Below, one piece after another: positions 36,323 to 48,600 of a stretch of 64,000 nucleotides of DNA. Numbering within the stretch: position 1 is the stretch's first letter; each line of letters starts with the position of its first letter. The stretch lies in contig OZ231126.1 of the NCBI GenBank assembly GCA_965153355.1, positions 111,290,001-111,354,000 of the forward strand, written 5' to 3'. The translations under genes were made by a program, and so were the position numbers. The notes under the pieces are model-generated. The model worked only from the letters and a program-made list of their open reading frames with translations. It was not told where the DNA came from and did no database searches. The stretch is from Flaccisagitta enflata (lineage: Eukaryota > Chaetognatha > Sagittoidea > Aphragmophora).

Positions 36323-36590
36323 GACTACCTTTAATGAATGAATGAAGGAACGAATGAAGGTTTTTTTTTTTTTGATCATGAGCAATTTGGCTTCTCTCAT
36401 GTTCAAAAATATAAGAAAAGGAGACAAAAATAAAGGTGTTTAAACAACTTTGTGACGGATGGTTGGACTGACAGACAGCTGGATGGAACGAGGGATGGAC
36501 CAACCGAAAACTGGCTCAAGGATTCATGTAGCACGTGACTAAAATGGGATGGATGGTAGTCTCAAGCCGGGCGGTATAAAGGTCCACGGA
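36323..36590 (+). mobile_element. Pearl/Helitron-like element, nearly complete short copy
   Basis: The 157-bp 5' part (36323-36479, as at 31211) runs directly into the tail (ACCAACCGAAAACTGGCTCA.., ending CACGTGACTAAAAT about 36541). It has no satellite between, unlike the copy split by the 112-bp array. Confidence 0.7.
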
Positions 36591-36785
36591 TGGACACAAA
36601 TTTACTGACATAACAGGTACTCACCACTAAGGTCATTAGACCTAGGTCGCAAGCTTCAGCACTCTCAAAAAAAGTCAAGCAGACAGATAGACAAGCATTC
36701 TTTTCCAAAAGACTTGAAATATCTGTCCCCTTCTCCAAGTTTCTTTTCCACTTTCAATAGACATAAAAAAAACGCAATTAAAAGC

Positions 36786-36862
36786 TTTTGTGACGGACAT
36801 CCAGACCAATGGACTGATGGACCAAAAAGTAGCTTATAGAGTTGCGCAGCACGCGACTAAAG
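36786..36862 (+). mobile_element. Pearl/Helitron-like repeat tail
   Basis: ACCAATGGACTGATGGACC, then GTAGCTTATAGAGTTGCGCA and GCACGCGACTAAAG. Confidence 0.6.
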
Positions 36863-37144
36863 GTATTTTGTTCGATATGCTTTAATGTTATAGAAAAGAG
36901 TCCATATACAAAATCATGAGAACTAATTCCATGGCCTAGTGGCCTCACGTCTGTTAGTCCATTACAATAGTCAGAATATGCTTACCTTTTTCATTAGATT
37001 TATGTTACTGACCGACCGACAAACCAACTCAGCAACGGACCGACACAGCAACATGTAGATTCAATTGACCGCTACTTAAAAAAAACAACTGACGGACTGA
37101 TGGACGAACTGACAAAAGAAGACACTTGAAATTGACACTTAAAA

Positions 37145-37320
37145 CCATACGTCCACTCAGGACAGGAGAAACTCCCTGTCGCAAAGTGGCAACACTATAC
37201 CTCCATTTAGGACAGGAAAACTCCATGTCGCTAAATGGCAACACATCATACATGGACAGTTGTTACTATCTAGGCGGGGAGTAGGCTCCATGCCACAAAA
37301 TGGTAACTCACTGTATTGCA
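37145..37320. repeat. Three tandem hairpin units of 50-60 bp
   Basis: Units such as CCACTCAGGACAGGAGAAAC..GCAAAGTGGCAACA and CCATTTAGGACAGG..CGCTAAATGGCAACA. The base changes in the stem (ACT/AGT versus ATTTA/TAAAT) keep pairing. Confidence 0.6.
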
Positions 37321-37589
37321 ACCATGTACCGTACCCAAACTTTTGGCACAGGCGTTTTTAGCATTTTTTGCAATTTTTTGCAATTCCTGAACACATGGTT
37401 TCTATGTAATAGGAAATGATGTTATTCAAGGCGATTTGATGCGATATGATTTGATTCAATGCGATTTTGGTTTTTTTTTTAATTAACTACCATTTTTGTA
37501 ATATCATTTTCCACCATTTTTACATAGGCTTTGTCTTGGTTTGGTATAAGACTCTTTCATTCTACTCCTGATCTAAGTTTTTTTTCCCC

Positions 37590-37880
37590 TGCCCACCCCT
37601 GCCCTACCTCCTACCCACTGCTACCCCTACCTCCTACCCACCGCTACCCCTACCTCATACCCACCGCTACCCCTACCTCCTACCCAGCCCTACCTCCTAC
37701 CAACCTACTCCTACCTCCCACCTACCCCTACAACCTACCTACCTACCCCACCTACCTTCCTACCTATCCATACCCCTACCACCTACCTACCCCTATTTAC
37801 CTACCCCCACCCACCCTCCCACCCATACCTCCTACCTACCCACCTACCCTTACCTCCTACCAACCCCTACCCTGCTCACC
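37590..37880. repeat. C-rich (CTACCTCCTACCCA)n minisatellite
   Basis: Degenerate repeats of CTACCTCCTACCCACCGCTA type. The Pro/Tyr/Thr-rich open frame over it (37531-37965) is the repeat read as codons, and I do not call it a gene. Confidence 0.9.
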
Positions 37881-38129
37881 AACTTTTTGCTATTTTGTCT
37901 CATACCTCTCACTAGAGTTTGGAGTTTCCTACAAAATCATCTGGTGGCATATAACGGAAGTATGATTGAGATCATATGCATAGTAGGTTGCGTATAAGTG
38001 GAGTTTTTAGCCTAAAAAACACTTTTTTAACGTTTTATATTAGTATTACAATTACTACTATTATTAAAGATGAAATGAGTTTCCGGTGACTGTGATGCAT
38101 CGTTGGCTCTTTGGGAAAATACTTGAGCA

Positions 38130-38340
38130 AAGCATGGTGGTGTCAGATCCACAACAGACCGACCAGAAGACCTTAGACCTACCAATTCACTCTCTGCATC
38201 TACTCATAAGACCTTTCTCTCATTTATACGGCAACCCTGGAATGATTTATCCACTGAAATAAAAAATTCAAACTCACGAAAAAGCTTCAAAAAACAATTA
38301 AAAAAATTACTCATAAGCAAATATCACACAAGGGTTCAAT
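38130..38340 (+). pseudogene. LINE C-terminal remnant
   Basis: One frame reads RSTTDRPEDLRPTNSLSA, THKTFLSFIRQPWNDLSTEI and a basic SRKSFKKQLKKLLISKY. This is the usual C-terminus of CR1/L2/Jockey-type LINE reverse transcriptases (a Trp-Asn-x-Leu followed by a SFK..LK helix). Stops and frameshifts lie around it. Confidence 0.6.
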
Positions 38341-38464
38341 GCCTCAACCACCGATGCACCGACAGAAAGTACCACGAGACGAGCACATGATAGCGCCTGT
38401 TATCTTTAAAAGTAGCTTACAGACAGAAAGGAAAAAAAATATAGAATTGCAATGAGATCAAACT

Positions 38465-38915
38465 CGCTTTGGCCATCAATTCTTTTTGATGGTCGTTCAC
38501 TTTCCTCTTTTAAGATCCACAAAGAGCAAACAAAACTAAGTTAAACATGCATTGGCCATCTGCCCAGATGGCTGTTTACTATTATACTATTTAACCAGAA
38601 TTCTGACCAAAATAAGTAATGATGCGTTGGCCATCAGCCTAGATGGCCGTTTAACCCTTTACCTTTACTCAACTTGTGTTAATATTAATAATTGAATCCG
38701 CGCTTGGCCATTAATTGTAATGGCCGTTTAAACCTGCCTTATCGACTTCTCTCTATGAATCATACGGTACTATCCTATCAACTGTCTTTCAACTGTTACT
38801 CACCTATGATCAATCACATTATTGTTTTATTCATTCCACTAATCTTCTCTATCAATATCTACTTATATGTAAGGTCTCGCAATTGGCTGTTAAAAGGGAC
38901 AGCCGTAAACTAAAT
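38465..38915. repeat. Tandem hairpin array, five units
   Basis: Inverted-repeat units TTGGCCATC..GATGGTCG (38474), TTGGCCATC..GATGGCTG (38554), TTGGCCATC..GATGGCCG (38629), TTGGCCATT..AATGGCCG (38704) and TTGGCTGTT..GACAGCCG (38884), mostly 75-80 bases apart. Stem changes are compensated. They lie just 3' of a LINE C-terminus and may be its 3' untranslated region. Confidence 0.7.
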
Positions 38916-39013
38916 AGAAACAACCAAATTGATATGATCAAATAAAGAACATACTCTCACATGTCAGCACTTTCTCCCCTTCCTTGCTTGTCGAGCCCCA
39001 CGACATTTTACAG

Positions 39014-39160
39014 ATGACGAAGGAAAACAACAACGGGAAGTGGACAATCAACTCGTCGACCGCCGCAGCTGAATCCAGTCTCGCCGCAGCCGCAGCCGCA
39101 GCCTCAGCAGCAGCCGCCGCCGCAGCGACCGCCGCAGCCGCATCTCGTCTCAGAACGTGA
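39014..39160 (+). other. GC-rich alanine-repeat open frame, coding status unsure
   Basis: ATG follows directly after TTTTACAG, and 48 codons start MTKENNNGKWTIN and continue Ala-rich (GCC/GCA repeats) to a TGA. The minus strand is also open across 38938-39345 with an Ala-rich run. The GCN repeat opens frames on both strands, so neither is proven. Confidence 0.25.
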
Positions 39161-39989
39161 AGACAAAACGCCACCGTCTCTCTCTCTTTTCCCCCCTCAT
39201 CCACCCCCACGGTCCTCAAGCTCCGCGCCAACGGAGACGGCAAAGAGTGGCGCAGGGGCAAAACACGGAAATATCGTTTGGGCGGCAGAGGATTTGCGGG
39301 CTCAATTCTGCCTTCTAGAAGTTGGTGGGTGTGACAAAAGGACACGATCCATAGTAAACCTTATGCAGTCTCGCATCCAACATCAATTAACGCCCCCGCG
39401 CATCCTCTAATCGCTGTCTCAAACAAACAAAAAAAAACTTCTACCTCATCACAACGCCCTCAACGCGAAAGGTAAAAGAACTAATGTTCTTCCATGCGCC
39501 CTCAATGCCCGTCAAATTCCAAACCTATGACAAACTGGATTAATGGGATGGGGGGGGGGGAGGAGGGGGCAGATGTGGCATTGTTCGTTCTCCCGTATCC
39601 TTAACCACGATTTCATTTTACCTTGCCAGCTGAATCAAATTGTCTTCTTCTGTGCTCTTACTAAGTTTTAAACGCTTGCTTGTCCTGTATTGCGGATATT
39701 GTCTTTATAAGAACAGCATGTCTTCTTTGTTGGGCTGCTAGTCAGGATTATTTTGAAAACATTAAAAGAAAAAAAACTCTGAAAATGCAAAACAATCATA
39801 GATATAACTATAGTAATTTTTTTTTTTGTCAAGAAGATAGAGCATTAAATAAATAATAAGCAGATTTATTTCTAATTAATATGTCGTTTTTATCTCAGAA
39901 TTAAGATGTGTGTTTTTTTCTATTTCTTATGATAAAAAATTTCTACATTTTTATTTTGTTCTTTATTTTAATGTTACTGATAAGACTAT

Positions 39990-40290
39990 ATGCATTTTTT
40001 TTTTCTTTTTTAACGATTTACAAATTAGCCTCTTATATTTGAGTCATGTTCTTATAAATACAATGTTTGCCGTTAAACCCCCTTCGTCAAAATTACTTGA
40101 TCATGTTTATTCCCTCATCAACCGGTCTGCCATTTACAAGCTGTCTACTTATTAACCTCACGCACTTTGTAATCGTAAAACTATTTGGACGTTCCGCTTA
40201 GGCGTAGCCCGCTCTGTCATGTTTATCTAAAACGTGTTTATAATGCCCCATGTTTTGGAGAAAATAGATGTTTTCATTCATTCATTCTCA
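39990..40290 (+). pseudogene. LINE 3'-end fragment
   Basis: A short C-terminal stretch (KPPSSKLLDHVYSLINRSA, ending KLSTY) stands in the same position as the end of the LINE at 30.9 kb. It is followed by a 3' untranslated-like segment and an AT-rich tail with ATTC repeats (40275-40290). Confidence 0.4.
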
Positions 40291-40433
40291 TTTGCTTTTC
40301 GTCGAGAGAGACACAGATCGAGACATGAACAGAATAAAAGACAATGCATAAAAGAAAATTCATGAAACTATGAATGGCCATTTTATTTTTTCTTCACCCG
40401 TCTATGGGTCCTTTGACATTCTTTCTTTGTTGT

Positions 40434-40435
<2 letters not shown>

Positions 40436-40514
<79 letters not shown>
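40436..40514. repeat. (GA)n microsatellite
   Basis: A pure GA run of about 79 bases. Confidence 0.98.
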
Positions 40515-40516
<2 letters not shown>

Positions 40517-40854
40517 ACACTCACAAACAGACCCATTTAAGCATTTCTTTGGGATGATACAAGCTTGATATAAGCATGAGGGAGAATCATTGATCATTTA
40601 TTTCACTTTTTTTTATGTTTTATCAAAACAAATCAACTGGTGAAATATATATAACCATGAAATATAATTAATGAAATAATTGCAATGAATTTGATTTACA
40701 AAAAATGAAAAAAAGAAAACATTAAATATAAATGAAAAAGATAAAAAAAAAGTCACAACAGAATTATTTAAAAATATGGTATATTGAAAAGAAAAAAGAT
40801 AATGTAATGAATGAAGTATAAAAAAAAATAAAACATGAAAAAAAAAAACAAACA

Positions 40855-40980
40855 AATGGAAAGTGGAAAGTGAAAAATGAAATATAAAAGAAAAATGAAA
40901 AATGAAATGTGAAAACCAAAAAGTGAAAAGTGAAAAGTGAAAAGTGAAAAGTGAAAGGTGAAAAATGAAAAGTGAATCAT
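40855..40980. repeat. (AAGTGAAA)n minisatellite
   Basis: Short A/G-rich repeats (AAAAGTGAAAAGTG). Nothing else is seen between 40515 and 42300 except ordinary AT-rich DNA and a small hairpin CCACTTCCGGTAGAGGTGG near 41181. Confidence 0.85.
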
Positions 40981-42347
40981 AAAATATAATATATAAAAAC
41001 TGATGAAAATATGAAAAAAATAATTCTGGAAATTTTTATTAGATTTTCAAAATGATCACAGAAAATCCACTATTTCTAAATCTCTAAATCTTACTAATCC
41101 TTCATTGCCAAGTAAAAAACCTGAAAAACGCCAATGGGAAACTCATTTTGGCGCCAAATACGTTTTTGCGTCTCATCTGCCACTTCCGGTAGAGGTGGCG
41201 GAAAAAAAAGCGTATAGGTAAACTCTACCTCTCACTACCTCTACCTTTCATTGCCTCTACCTTCTTTGACCATTTGTTTTTCAACTGTCTGCACATGTAC
41301 CTTTGACCACTGAAGCCCCTTTTTGATCACATGACCTATCCTCATCCTCATCTTCACCTTTCCTTACCTTTTCTATCAACCTTGTCATTTCATTACACTG
41401 TATTTTCTCCACAACAACTTTTGTAATTTATTCTCCTATTTTCATAATATCTCCTCTATGATTTGGTATGGGTAATAGCAAGGGTGATGGGAAGCCTCTA
41501 AACCCGCCAAGACCAAGTGTCGATTTAATGCATAGGTCTTGCCTGGTCCACAGTCCAGGTTTACTTATCCATGGATAGTTGGAGATGTTTGTATTTGCAT
41601 ATTCTCCATTTATATTTTGTCTGCTGTAAGTTGAACTAAGCGATAAAGTGTTTTAACATTGATATGCAAACAATCTTCTTCCTCTTCCTTCTCTACATCA
41701 CTTCCTGCTCATTCTCTATCCTAAGAGAGACAGGAAAGGCTGTGATTGGCGGGTGTTGTTTGGGAATCGACGCAGCATTTGGGGGGAAGGCCTCGGGGGG
41801 TAATGGGATTGGGGTGTGAAGGCGGGATATATGCGTCAGGGTTAAGGGAACCTGACCTCACCCTTAATATGATGATGCTGCTGATGAAGAAGATTTGCTA
41901 ACCCCTGAATCTCTGTGAACCCTTGCCATCATCAAGATTGTCACAGCTGTTGATGTCTTGGGCTTCAGGGAAAGCACATGTATCATTGAAGCAACACAAA
42001 CCAGCTTATTGGAAAAATTTCTGTGTGTCTACTAAGAAAAACGGAAATAATCTACAAATTTTAAAACGTCACAAATCATGAAACACAAGATGCTGTTTTT
42101 TGAAACCGTCTATCAAGTCAAAGTTATTAATAACTGGTCATCCTAATTATCAAGTCAGAAAAAGAAAAACAATCTTAATTTTGTATTTCCAATTACTCCT
42201 TTCATTTTGTTTTGTTTTCTTTTTTTGTTCACAACTTTGTAAAGATATGATGAAATGATTCAAATAGCGATACCTCTTTTATACGACAATCATCAGTGTG
42301 AATTTACTGTTCTTTTACGTCTTTAAAAAACACTTCAGAAAGTCGAG

Positions 42348-42490
42348 ATGGCGGGTGGCAGAGGAAATGCCAAGAACTCAATTCCGGATTTCCAAGGAAA
42401 AGTGCCGTCTGCAGAGGAAATCGATTACGACACTCCGAGTACCTACCGTCAAAAGATGGAAAACCAGTTATGGTTTTTCAAGACTATAAG
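42348..42490 (+). CDS. Candidate first coding exon of a host gene
   Basis: The ATG is preceded by GTCGAG. The frame encodes about 47 residues that look like a real N-terminus: MAGGRGNAKNSIPDFQGKV, then EEIDYDTPSTYRQKMENQL and WFFKTI. A possible donor (AA|GTACAG) follows at about 42490; after it the frame enters a CT repeat. Codon use is balanced, unlike the surrounding repeats. I do not recognise the family. No second exon could be tied to it in the window. Confidence 0.5.
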
Positions 42491-42608
42491 TACAGAAAAT
42501 CTGAATTTATGTCTGTCTGTCTCTCTCTCTCTCTCTTGCTCTTTCTCCATCTCTTTGGGAGTTTCATGCTGGCGAGAATACTCAAAAGTAATGCTACGAA
42601 GAATTAGA

Positions 42609-42646
42609 ATTTTAATGCTACCGAGAATTCTCGGTAGCATTAAAAT
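42609..42646. repeat. Perfect 38-bp palindrome without loop
   Basis: Arms of 19 bases (ATTTTAATGCTACCGAGAA and its exact complement) meet at an EcoRI-type GAATTC centre. Confidence 0.95.
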
Positions 42647-42710
42647 AGTAAAAGAAGTTTTATTCTTGCAATAGCGAATTTTTTGTTTCTTTTTTCTTCT
42701 TCTACTTCTT

Positions 42711-42713
<3 letters not shown>

Positions 42714-42784
<71 letters not shown>
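42714..42784. repeat. (CT)n microsatellite
   Basis: A CT run of about 71 bases. Confidence 0.97.
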
Positions 42785-42788
<4 letters not shown>

Positions 42789-42834
42789 CTCTCTCTCTCT
42801 GTTTCTTTCATTCTGTTTTTTTTTTCTTTTTATT

Positions 42835-42975
42835 TGCGGACACGCGACTCTACACCTTGCCGTGTTGGTCAGTACAAAATTTTTCTAAAATTGTGAGCGG
42901 TTTTTCGCAATATTGCTCCTGCCCAACCGTCCACGACTGGATTGGTGTGTATCCAGCCTTGTTCTTTCCTGCAGC
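42835..42975 (-). mobile_element. Pearl/Helitron-like element, inverted, tail plus body
   Basis: GCGGACACGCGACTCTACAC (tail) followed by the reverse complement of the body seen at 21140-21245 (GCTCCTGCCCAACCGTCC, GTGTGTATCCAGCCTTGT). Confidence 0.6.
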
Positions 42976-43692
42976 ATAAAACAAAGAACAAAAACAACAG
43001 ATCATAACTACTTTAGATAAGGCATTAAGATTTACAAGCAATATGATTTACAGAAATAAGTGATTTTTAATTTGGATAAGTCTCATTTCTTTTTCAGAAA
43101 TCTTTATTCAACAGTTTGATAATTATAAAATGTTGCACAATTCATTGATATAATTGTCATATATGTTTAAGAAAAAGGGTAAAGTTTTTTTTCAATAAAT
43201 GAAATATTTGCAAAAAATTGTGATAACAAAGATGAAATTACAAAATCTGATAAAAAATACTGTATTTTTTCCATTTAGGGCCCCCACTCCAATTAACGGC
43301 CCCCTGACTTTTTTTCTTGGTGTTACGCATTTCAGAAAAGATTTAGACAGATTCATTGTGTAAAATGATGATATGATACAACATAATGAATCATTTTCAC
43401 TGATTTAGAAACAGGTATATGTGATGATTATCTCTCTTTTGAGTCAAATTCAGCATTTTTAGAGTCTTTCATGAAAGAAATAGACTGAATGACAGTTCAT
43501 CTACAATACAAAGGGGGCGCTAATTGAAAGGTTAAAAAGCAAAGTCATGTTTCAATTTCACAAGCGCCTGGGGCGGTAATTAGAAAAAAAAATGGTATAT
43601 ACAAATTTATATGATGAAAAAATATTTCTTATGAAAAACCTGCATGAAAAATGATTTCAATTTTTCAGGAAACCCCAATATTTCATCATGTA

Positions 43693-44336
43693 ACGGGTGG
43701 TCAAAAAAAAAGTGACTAAGCTAGAATTTTTTCCAATAAGTTTGGAATTTTTTTTATGAGTTGATATTTTAAGAATAAAGTAAAATGTATAAAAAAATTT
43801 AATTTTTTCCAATTTTATAAAACAAAAAATTATATAAGTACAAAAAAATAAAATGTTTGCATAGATCAGTTATAACATAGATAATCAATTGTTTTTAAGA
43901 ACTGATTATATTAATTAGGTCCTGTCTGAAATAAATACAATCATTTATAAGCCTCCAAGTTTTGGTTTTAGAGATTTCGGTAGAAAAGAAAAGGATGTTT
44001 TTTAGAAATATCTTTTGTTTTGTTATATGTTTGCATTTTTGTAATTTTTCTTAGGTTTCTAATCAGCTTTTGAGTCGTCCTTATTTATAAATAGTGAATC
44101 TATAAAAAAAAATTAATTTTTTTACAGAAAATTATTAGCAAAAATTGAGGCGGTCCAAAATTAAAATTAGTTTATTGTAAATGATTTGAAATATATAGAA
44201 AATATACAAAAATTGTCATAATGAAAAAAATTGTCCTGCTCTATATCTAATTGGTAAAAAAAAAATTTTTACTCTAAATATTTTTTTACAAAAGATATAA
44301 CAAAATGAAAAAGACACTTTTTTTTTGACCACCCGT
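43693..44336. mobile_element. Tc1/mariner-type MITE, 644 bp
   Basis: Inverted ends ACGGGTGGTCAAAAAAAA and its complement (..TTTTTTTTGACCACCCGT), with TA duplications at 43691-43692 and 44337-44338. The inside is very AT-rich, with no transposase. Confidence 0.85.
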
Positions 44337-44407
44337 TATAAGGTTTTGACATTCATCTTTTTAGAATATGCGCTGTTCTACTAGAAACTTGCTTATTAAA
44401 CTAAGAT

Positions 44408-44429
44408 GAGAGAGAGAAAGAAAGAGAAT

Positions 44430-44513
<84 letters not shown>
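44408..44513. repeat. (GA)n microsatellite
   Basis: A GA run with a few AAAG changes at its left end. Confidence 0.97.
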
Positions 44514-44516
<3 letters not shown>

Positions 44517-45232
44517 TCACTGAGTATCCTCAGTATATTTCTATGCCCTATTATGCTCTAGCTTTTAGCGTATGCGCTGAGTCCTTGACTGTTTGCTGGC
44601 AACTTCTATGAATTACAGCATGATATAATCCAACGAATCTTTATTGTATGAAGTCATCCAAGCGAAATAGTCTGAACTATAAGGAACAGACAATAGAATA
44701 GGATTAGACAGAGACTCGCAAAGAAGCCATACAGCTAGATCAAATGCTTTAGGACTCTAAATATGTAACATGAAGAGAAATCAAATATGTAAAGGAGGCC
44801 CAAAGTTACCTTGGTTATGCGCTGAGACGGTAAAGAAAGTATCCAGATTCTCCAAAAAGTGGAGGAAAGTATTTGAGAGTAATTATCCAAAATCAGTATT
44901 CTGGAGCAATAAATCGTAATAAATCCGCAGGTGAATCTATTGTGAATGAATAATGCGGAAGGGATTAAGTGACCAACAGAGGGCTGTGAATTCTGCCGCC
45001 AAAATTGCCTAAACATAAGGCCCGCTCAAATCTACCGTAAACAAAAGGCGCTCCGTAAGTAATGCGAACTAAAGCAAAGGACGCGAGTAAACTGAAACTA
45101 AACAGAATATAAATCTATTCGGACAGACATAAGGACAGATCAGACAGACAAAAGACATCAAAGTAATCATCAAAATATCAAATCTAAATAATCAAACCTG
45201 AAAAGAAAGGATTAGGAATAATCAAATACCTA
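44514..45232. other. No gene seen
   Basis: AT-rich DNA between two MITEs, with no frame with splice borders. Confidence 0.5.
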
Positions 45233-45834
45233 CAGTGGGGTTCGTGGAATAACAGCCTAAACTGGAGGAAGGTATTTAAGTGTCTTAATTTCATTTGACA
45301 AACTTGATATTTGAAATGTAAGTTGTTCACTTGATGCTTTTGTCCCTGAGTTTTTTGGTTGCTGTGGAAACCAAAATTATTTTTCTGAACATTTATAGCA
45401 ACTAGAAAATTGATATTTTGACAAATATTATCAGGGAACATTGCTCAGAATTAAATTTGCTACAACTTTCCCACAGTATGTTCTGTAAGAATATTGCTTG
45501 TTTAGCGGTTGCTAGGGAGCATCATTTAGCGGTTGCTAGGTGTGATGCCCCCTAGCAACGGCCAAACAAGCAATATTCTTACAGAACATACTGTGGGAAA
45601 GTTGTAGCAAATTTAATTTTGAGCAATGTTTCCTGACAATATTTCTCAAAATATTGATATTTTAGTGGTTATAGATGTTTGAAGAAATAATTTTGGTTTC
45701 CATAGCAACCAAAAAACTCAGGGACAAAAGCATCAAGTGAACAATTTATATTTCAAATATCAAGTTTGTCAAATGAAATTAAGACACTTAAATACCTTCC
45801 TCCAGTTTAGGCTGTTATTCCATGAACCCCACTG
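45233..45834. mobile_element. Full-length palindromic Tc1/mariner-type MITE, 602 bp
   Basis: TA duplications (45231-45232, 45835-45836) enclose ends CAGTGGGGTTCGTGGAATAA and its near-complement. The arms pair over nearly their whole length (about 285 bases each) around a short centre at about 45515-45550 that holds GCGGTTGCTAGG repeats. Confidence 0.9.
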
Positions 45835-46313
45835 TACCTGAAATATGAACCAAACCAAATATATATACAAACCAAATGAATCAATAAGACATGGCCAAAA
45901 CCTTGCTTCATGACACTCCCCCCGTTTTTGAGTCAAATCAGGATAATCTTTATGCCAATTTGGGGAAAAAACTATAACAAAGTCTAGAAGCCTGGTTTTG
46001 GTTATTTTTATGTTATACATTTGAAATGGAAAACACTGTAGTAAGAATCTTGAGGGATGTTTCTGTCGACGGCTTCACTGAGCTCCTCTGCTCATTCTTG
46101 TTCAATTATAAATGTGCACAAACTAGAGTTTGTTTGTTTCTGGTGTTAGTCAGTTTCAGGTGTGCACATTGGGTGGGGGGGTGGGACAATTTCAAACTAA
46201 TTCTTCCGTAGTATCAACTCGCGTAGAGTTTCGTCGATGGTGATCGTGGGCACAAAATAGTTAGCTGTAGTCACATGGAAAGTTTGTTAGTTGTTAGTGC
46301 CACGATCGATGTA

Positions 46314-48049
46314 ACTATGGCAAAAAAAATTTTGCAGAGATTTTCAAACAACCAAAAATGGTAGTAAATATCAACCGATTTGGATGAAAATTTAGGCGTT
46401 ACTGGGCCGAATAATCAAGGATTTACTCTGAACCGTTTGGTCGCAATCCACATTTTTCTCAAATTGGTCTAGATTTCATTTGCCCATTATCTTTTTATAC
46501 TTAGTGATATTCTCATTCCATAAAACCATACAAAAAATGCTCCGACGTTCATAAAATTTTTACTGTAGCTGGGAGACATAATAAGGGGGTAGCAGCTTGT
46601 ACTATCTAAAAAATAGAAATGTTCCCGCACGTTTTGATTCATAGATCCTAAACGGTTTAAATGATTTTGGGAAAATTGGTGACCAAATTGAAGCCCTTCA
46701 AATTTCCAAGCGATCTGTACAAACCGCGTGTCTCTATCTCAATGGGTGTAAAAGTTCTTCGACTTTGAATGAAATTGTTCCTTTTGAAAGTTTCTTAAAA
46801 CATGTGCCGCGGATTATAGAGTTAAGAATTAAAAACAAGAAAAACATACTTCTGGTTGGCGGATCATGATGAAATTTTTACTGTAGTAGGACAAAGGTTT
46901 GGAAACTCTTCAGTTCAAATTTTAGCACACTAGGCCAACTAGAAGTATGCTTTTCACATTCTTTTTTATGTGTGTGCATTTCCCGCCTAAATTTGGCGTA
47001 TCTGTCTGGAGGTCTGTTATGTCATTACTTCAAAGTGCCTCAACAAACTTTACAAATCACTTCCAAGACAAATGGCGGCCATAATTTAGCTAGAAGGAGC
47101 TAACACCAATAATTGATAGATTTGTGATTGTCTGGTATTTGTTCATGAGTCAATAAATTGATTGAATTCAGAGGTGGGAACATTTCTATTTTTTAGATAG
47201 TATTCTAATACAAATTGATCAATAACTTTTTCAATGATTCTTTTTGGAACTTTAGAAAATGACTTTTTTTCATCATTGCATTTGAATTTTTCAAAGATGA
47301 AGAAAGTATAAATGATATTTGACCCAGCAAAAAAATCAGAACTCAAAAAAGTTAATTTTTGTGGTCACAGTAATGATTTTGAAACAAGGGAGTAAAATCA
47401 GTTTTTGATAAAGAATTTCTATTAACTTCAATTTTTTGCAGTGAGCTCATTTTTTCTGCTAGTCTCACAATTTTTTAGGTGGAGATAGTTCATCAAATTT
47501 CCAACTCAACAAAAAAATCAGAACTTAAAAATGTTGATTTTTGCACTACTTTTTGTTGATTTTACTAAAAATGTGCAAAATTATCTCTTAAACACCTGTC
47601 GTCCCACCTCATTAATGAAAACAATTTTTTGAAACAGGGGCAATTTTTTTCAAGTGTGTGATAGTTTTACAATTTATTGACCTGCTGCAAAAATCAGAAC
47701 TTGAAAAAGTGTATTTTTGTGCCTGTGGCATGAGTTTTTGTAAAACATTACAAAAACAAAAAAATGCAAAAAAAAGTGATTCGGCAGTTCATATTTGGAT
47801 GCCTTTCACAAAAATTGATGCCATGGGTACATTTGTTGACTTTTTTGAGTTCTGATTTTTTCTCTGAGCCAGAAATTTGGAGTTCTATTACCACTAAGAA
47901 AATTTTAAAGCTAGTCAAAAAATTGTACTCAAGGTAGGGGTTTGAATAAGCGGCCATTTTTATTGACGCCATGGTTATGCAAATTGGATAACATTAAGTA
48001 TGGTTTTACATAGTTTTTGTTTTCCGCAAATTTTTTTTTTTGCCATAGT
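46314..48049. mobile_element. Tc1/mariner-type nonautonomous element, about 1.7 kb
   Basis: Ends ACTATGGCAAAAAAAA and its complement (..TTTTTTTTGCCATAGT) with TA on both sides (46312-46313, 48050-48051). The inside is AT-rich with only short frames and no transposase. It contains sequence related to the MITE at 33532-34122. Confidence 0.7.
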
Positions 48050-48309
48050 TAGATAATCGAGTGATCGCATGCGCTATTCCGATTGTAAAGTGTAGTCGAA
48101 CGAAAGTTTGTAAAATGTAAGCGCTACGGTCGAGAAGAAATCGCCCGTCGTCGAAAGTGAATGAAAGTCCGATTGAAGTTGATGATGATCGCGGATTGCG
48201 TTCAACCCGCCACCGTAAAGTGTTCGTTGGTCGAATGAGCGCGGACTGACCGAGTCTTTCGTCGTCGTGGGATCGCGGACCAATCGAGTCCGCAAAAGAA
48301 GTTTTGTTG

Positions 48310-48600
48310 TCAAGGGAGTCCAATCGTCATTTCGCCATTGTCGATGTTGTTCTTCCTTTGATATGTTGTTTCTGTTTGTTCATTGTTGTTCTTCTGTTGT
48401 TGTTCTGTTGTTGTTGTTCTGCTGTTGTTCTTTTGTTGTTCTGTTGTTGTTCTTTTGTTGTTCTGTTGTTGTTCTGTTGTTGTTCTGTTGTTGTTCTGTT
48501 GTTGTTCACATTGTTGTTCTGTTGTTGTTCTGTTGTTGTTCACATTGGAGGTCGCGGTGCTGGATCTGTTACAGGCGGACGGATCACTGCCGACAGCCGC
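48310..48600 (-). other. (GTT/CTT)n hexanucleotide-like repeat in an open Asn/Thr/Gln frame
   Basis: The minus strand reads NNNRTTTEQQ repeats, from a TTGTTC/TTGTTG tract. The frame is open upstream to about 48600 (including SACNRSSTATSNVNNN) and ends TIGLP. It could be a low-complexity tail of the gene to its right or only an open repeat. Confidence 0.35.

Noticed and set aside
37531-37965. Pro/Tyr-rich 144-residue frame
   Set aside because: A C-rich minisatellite read as codons; no support beyond the repeat.
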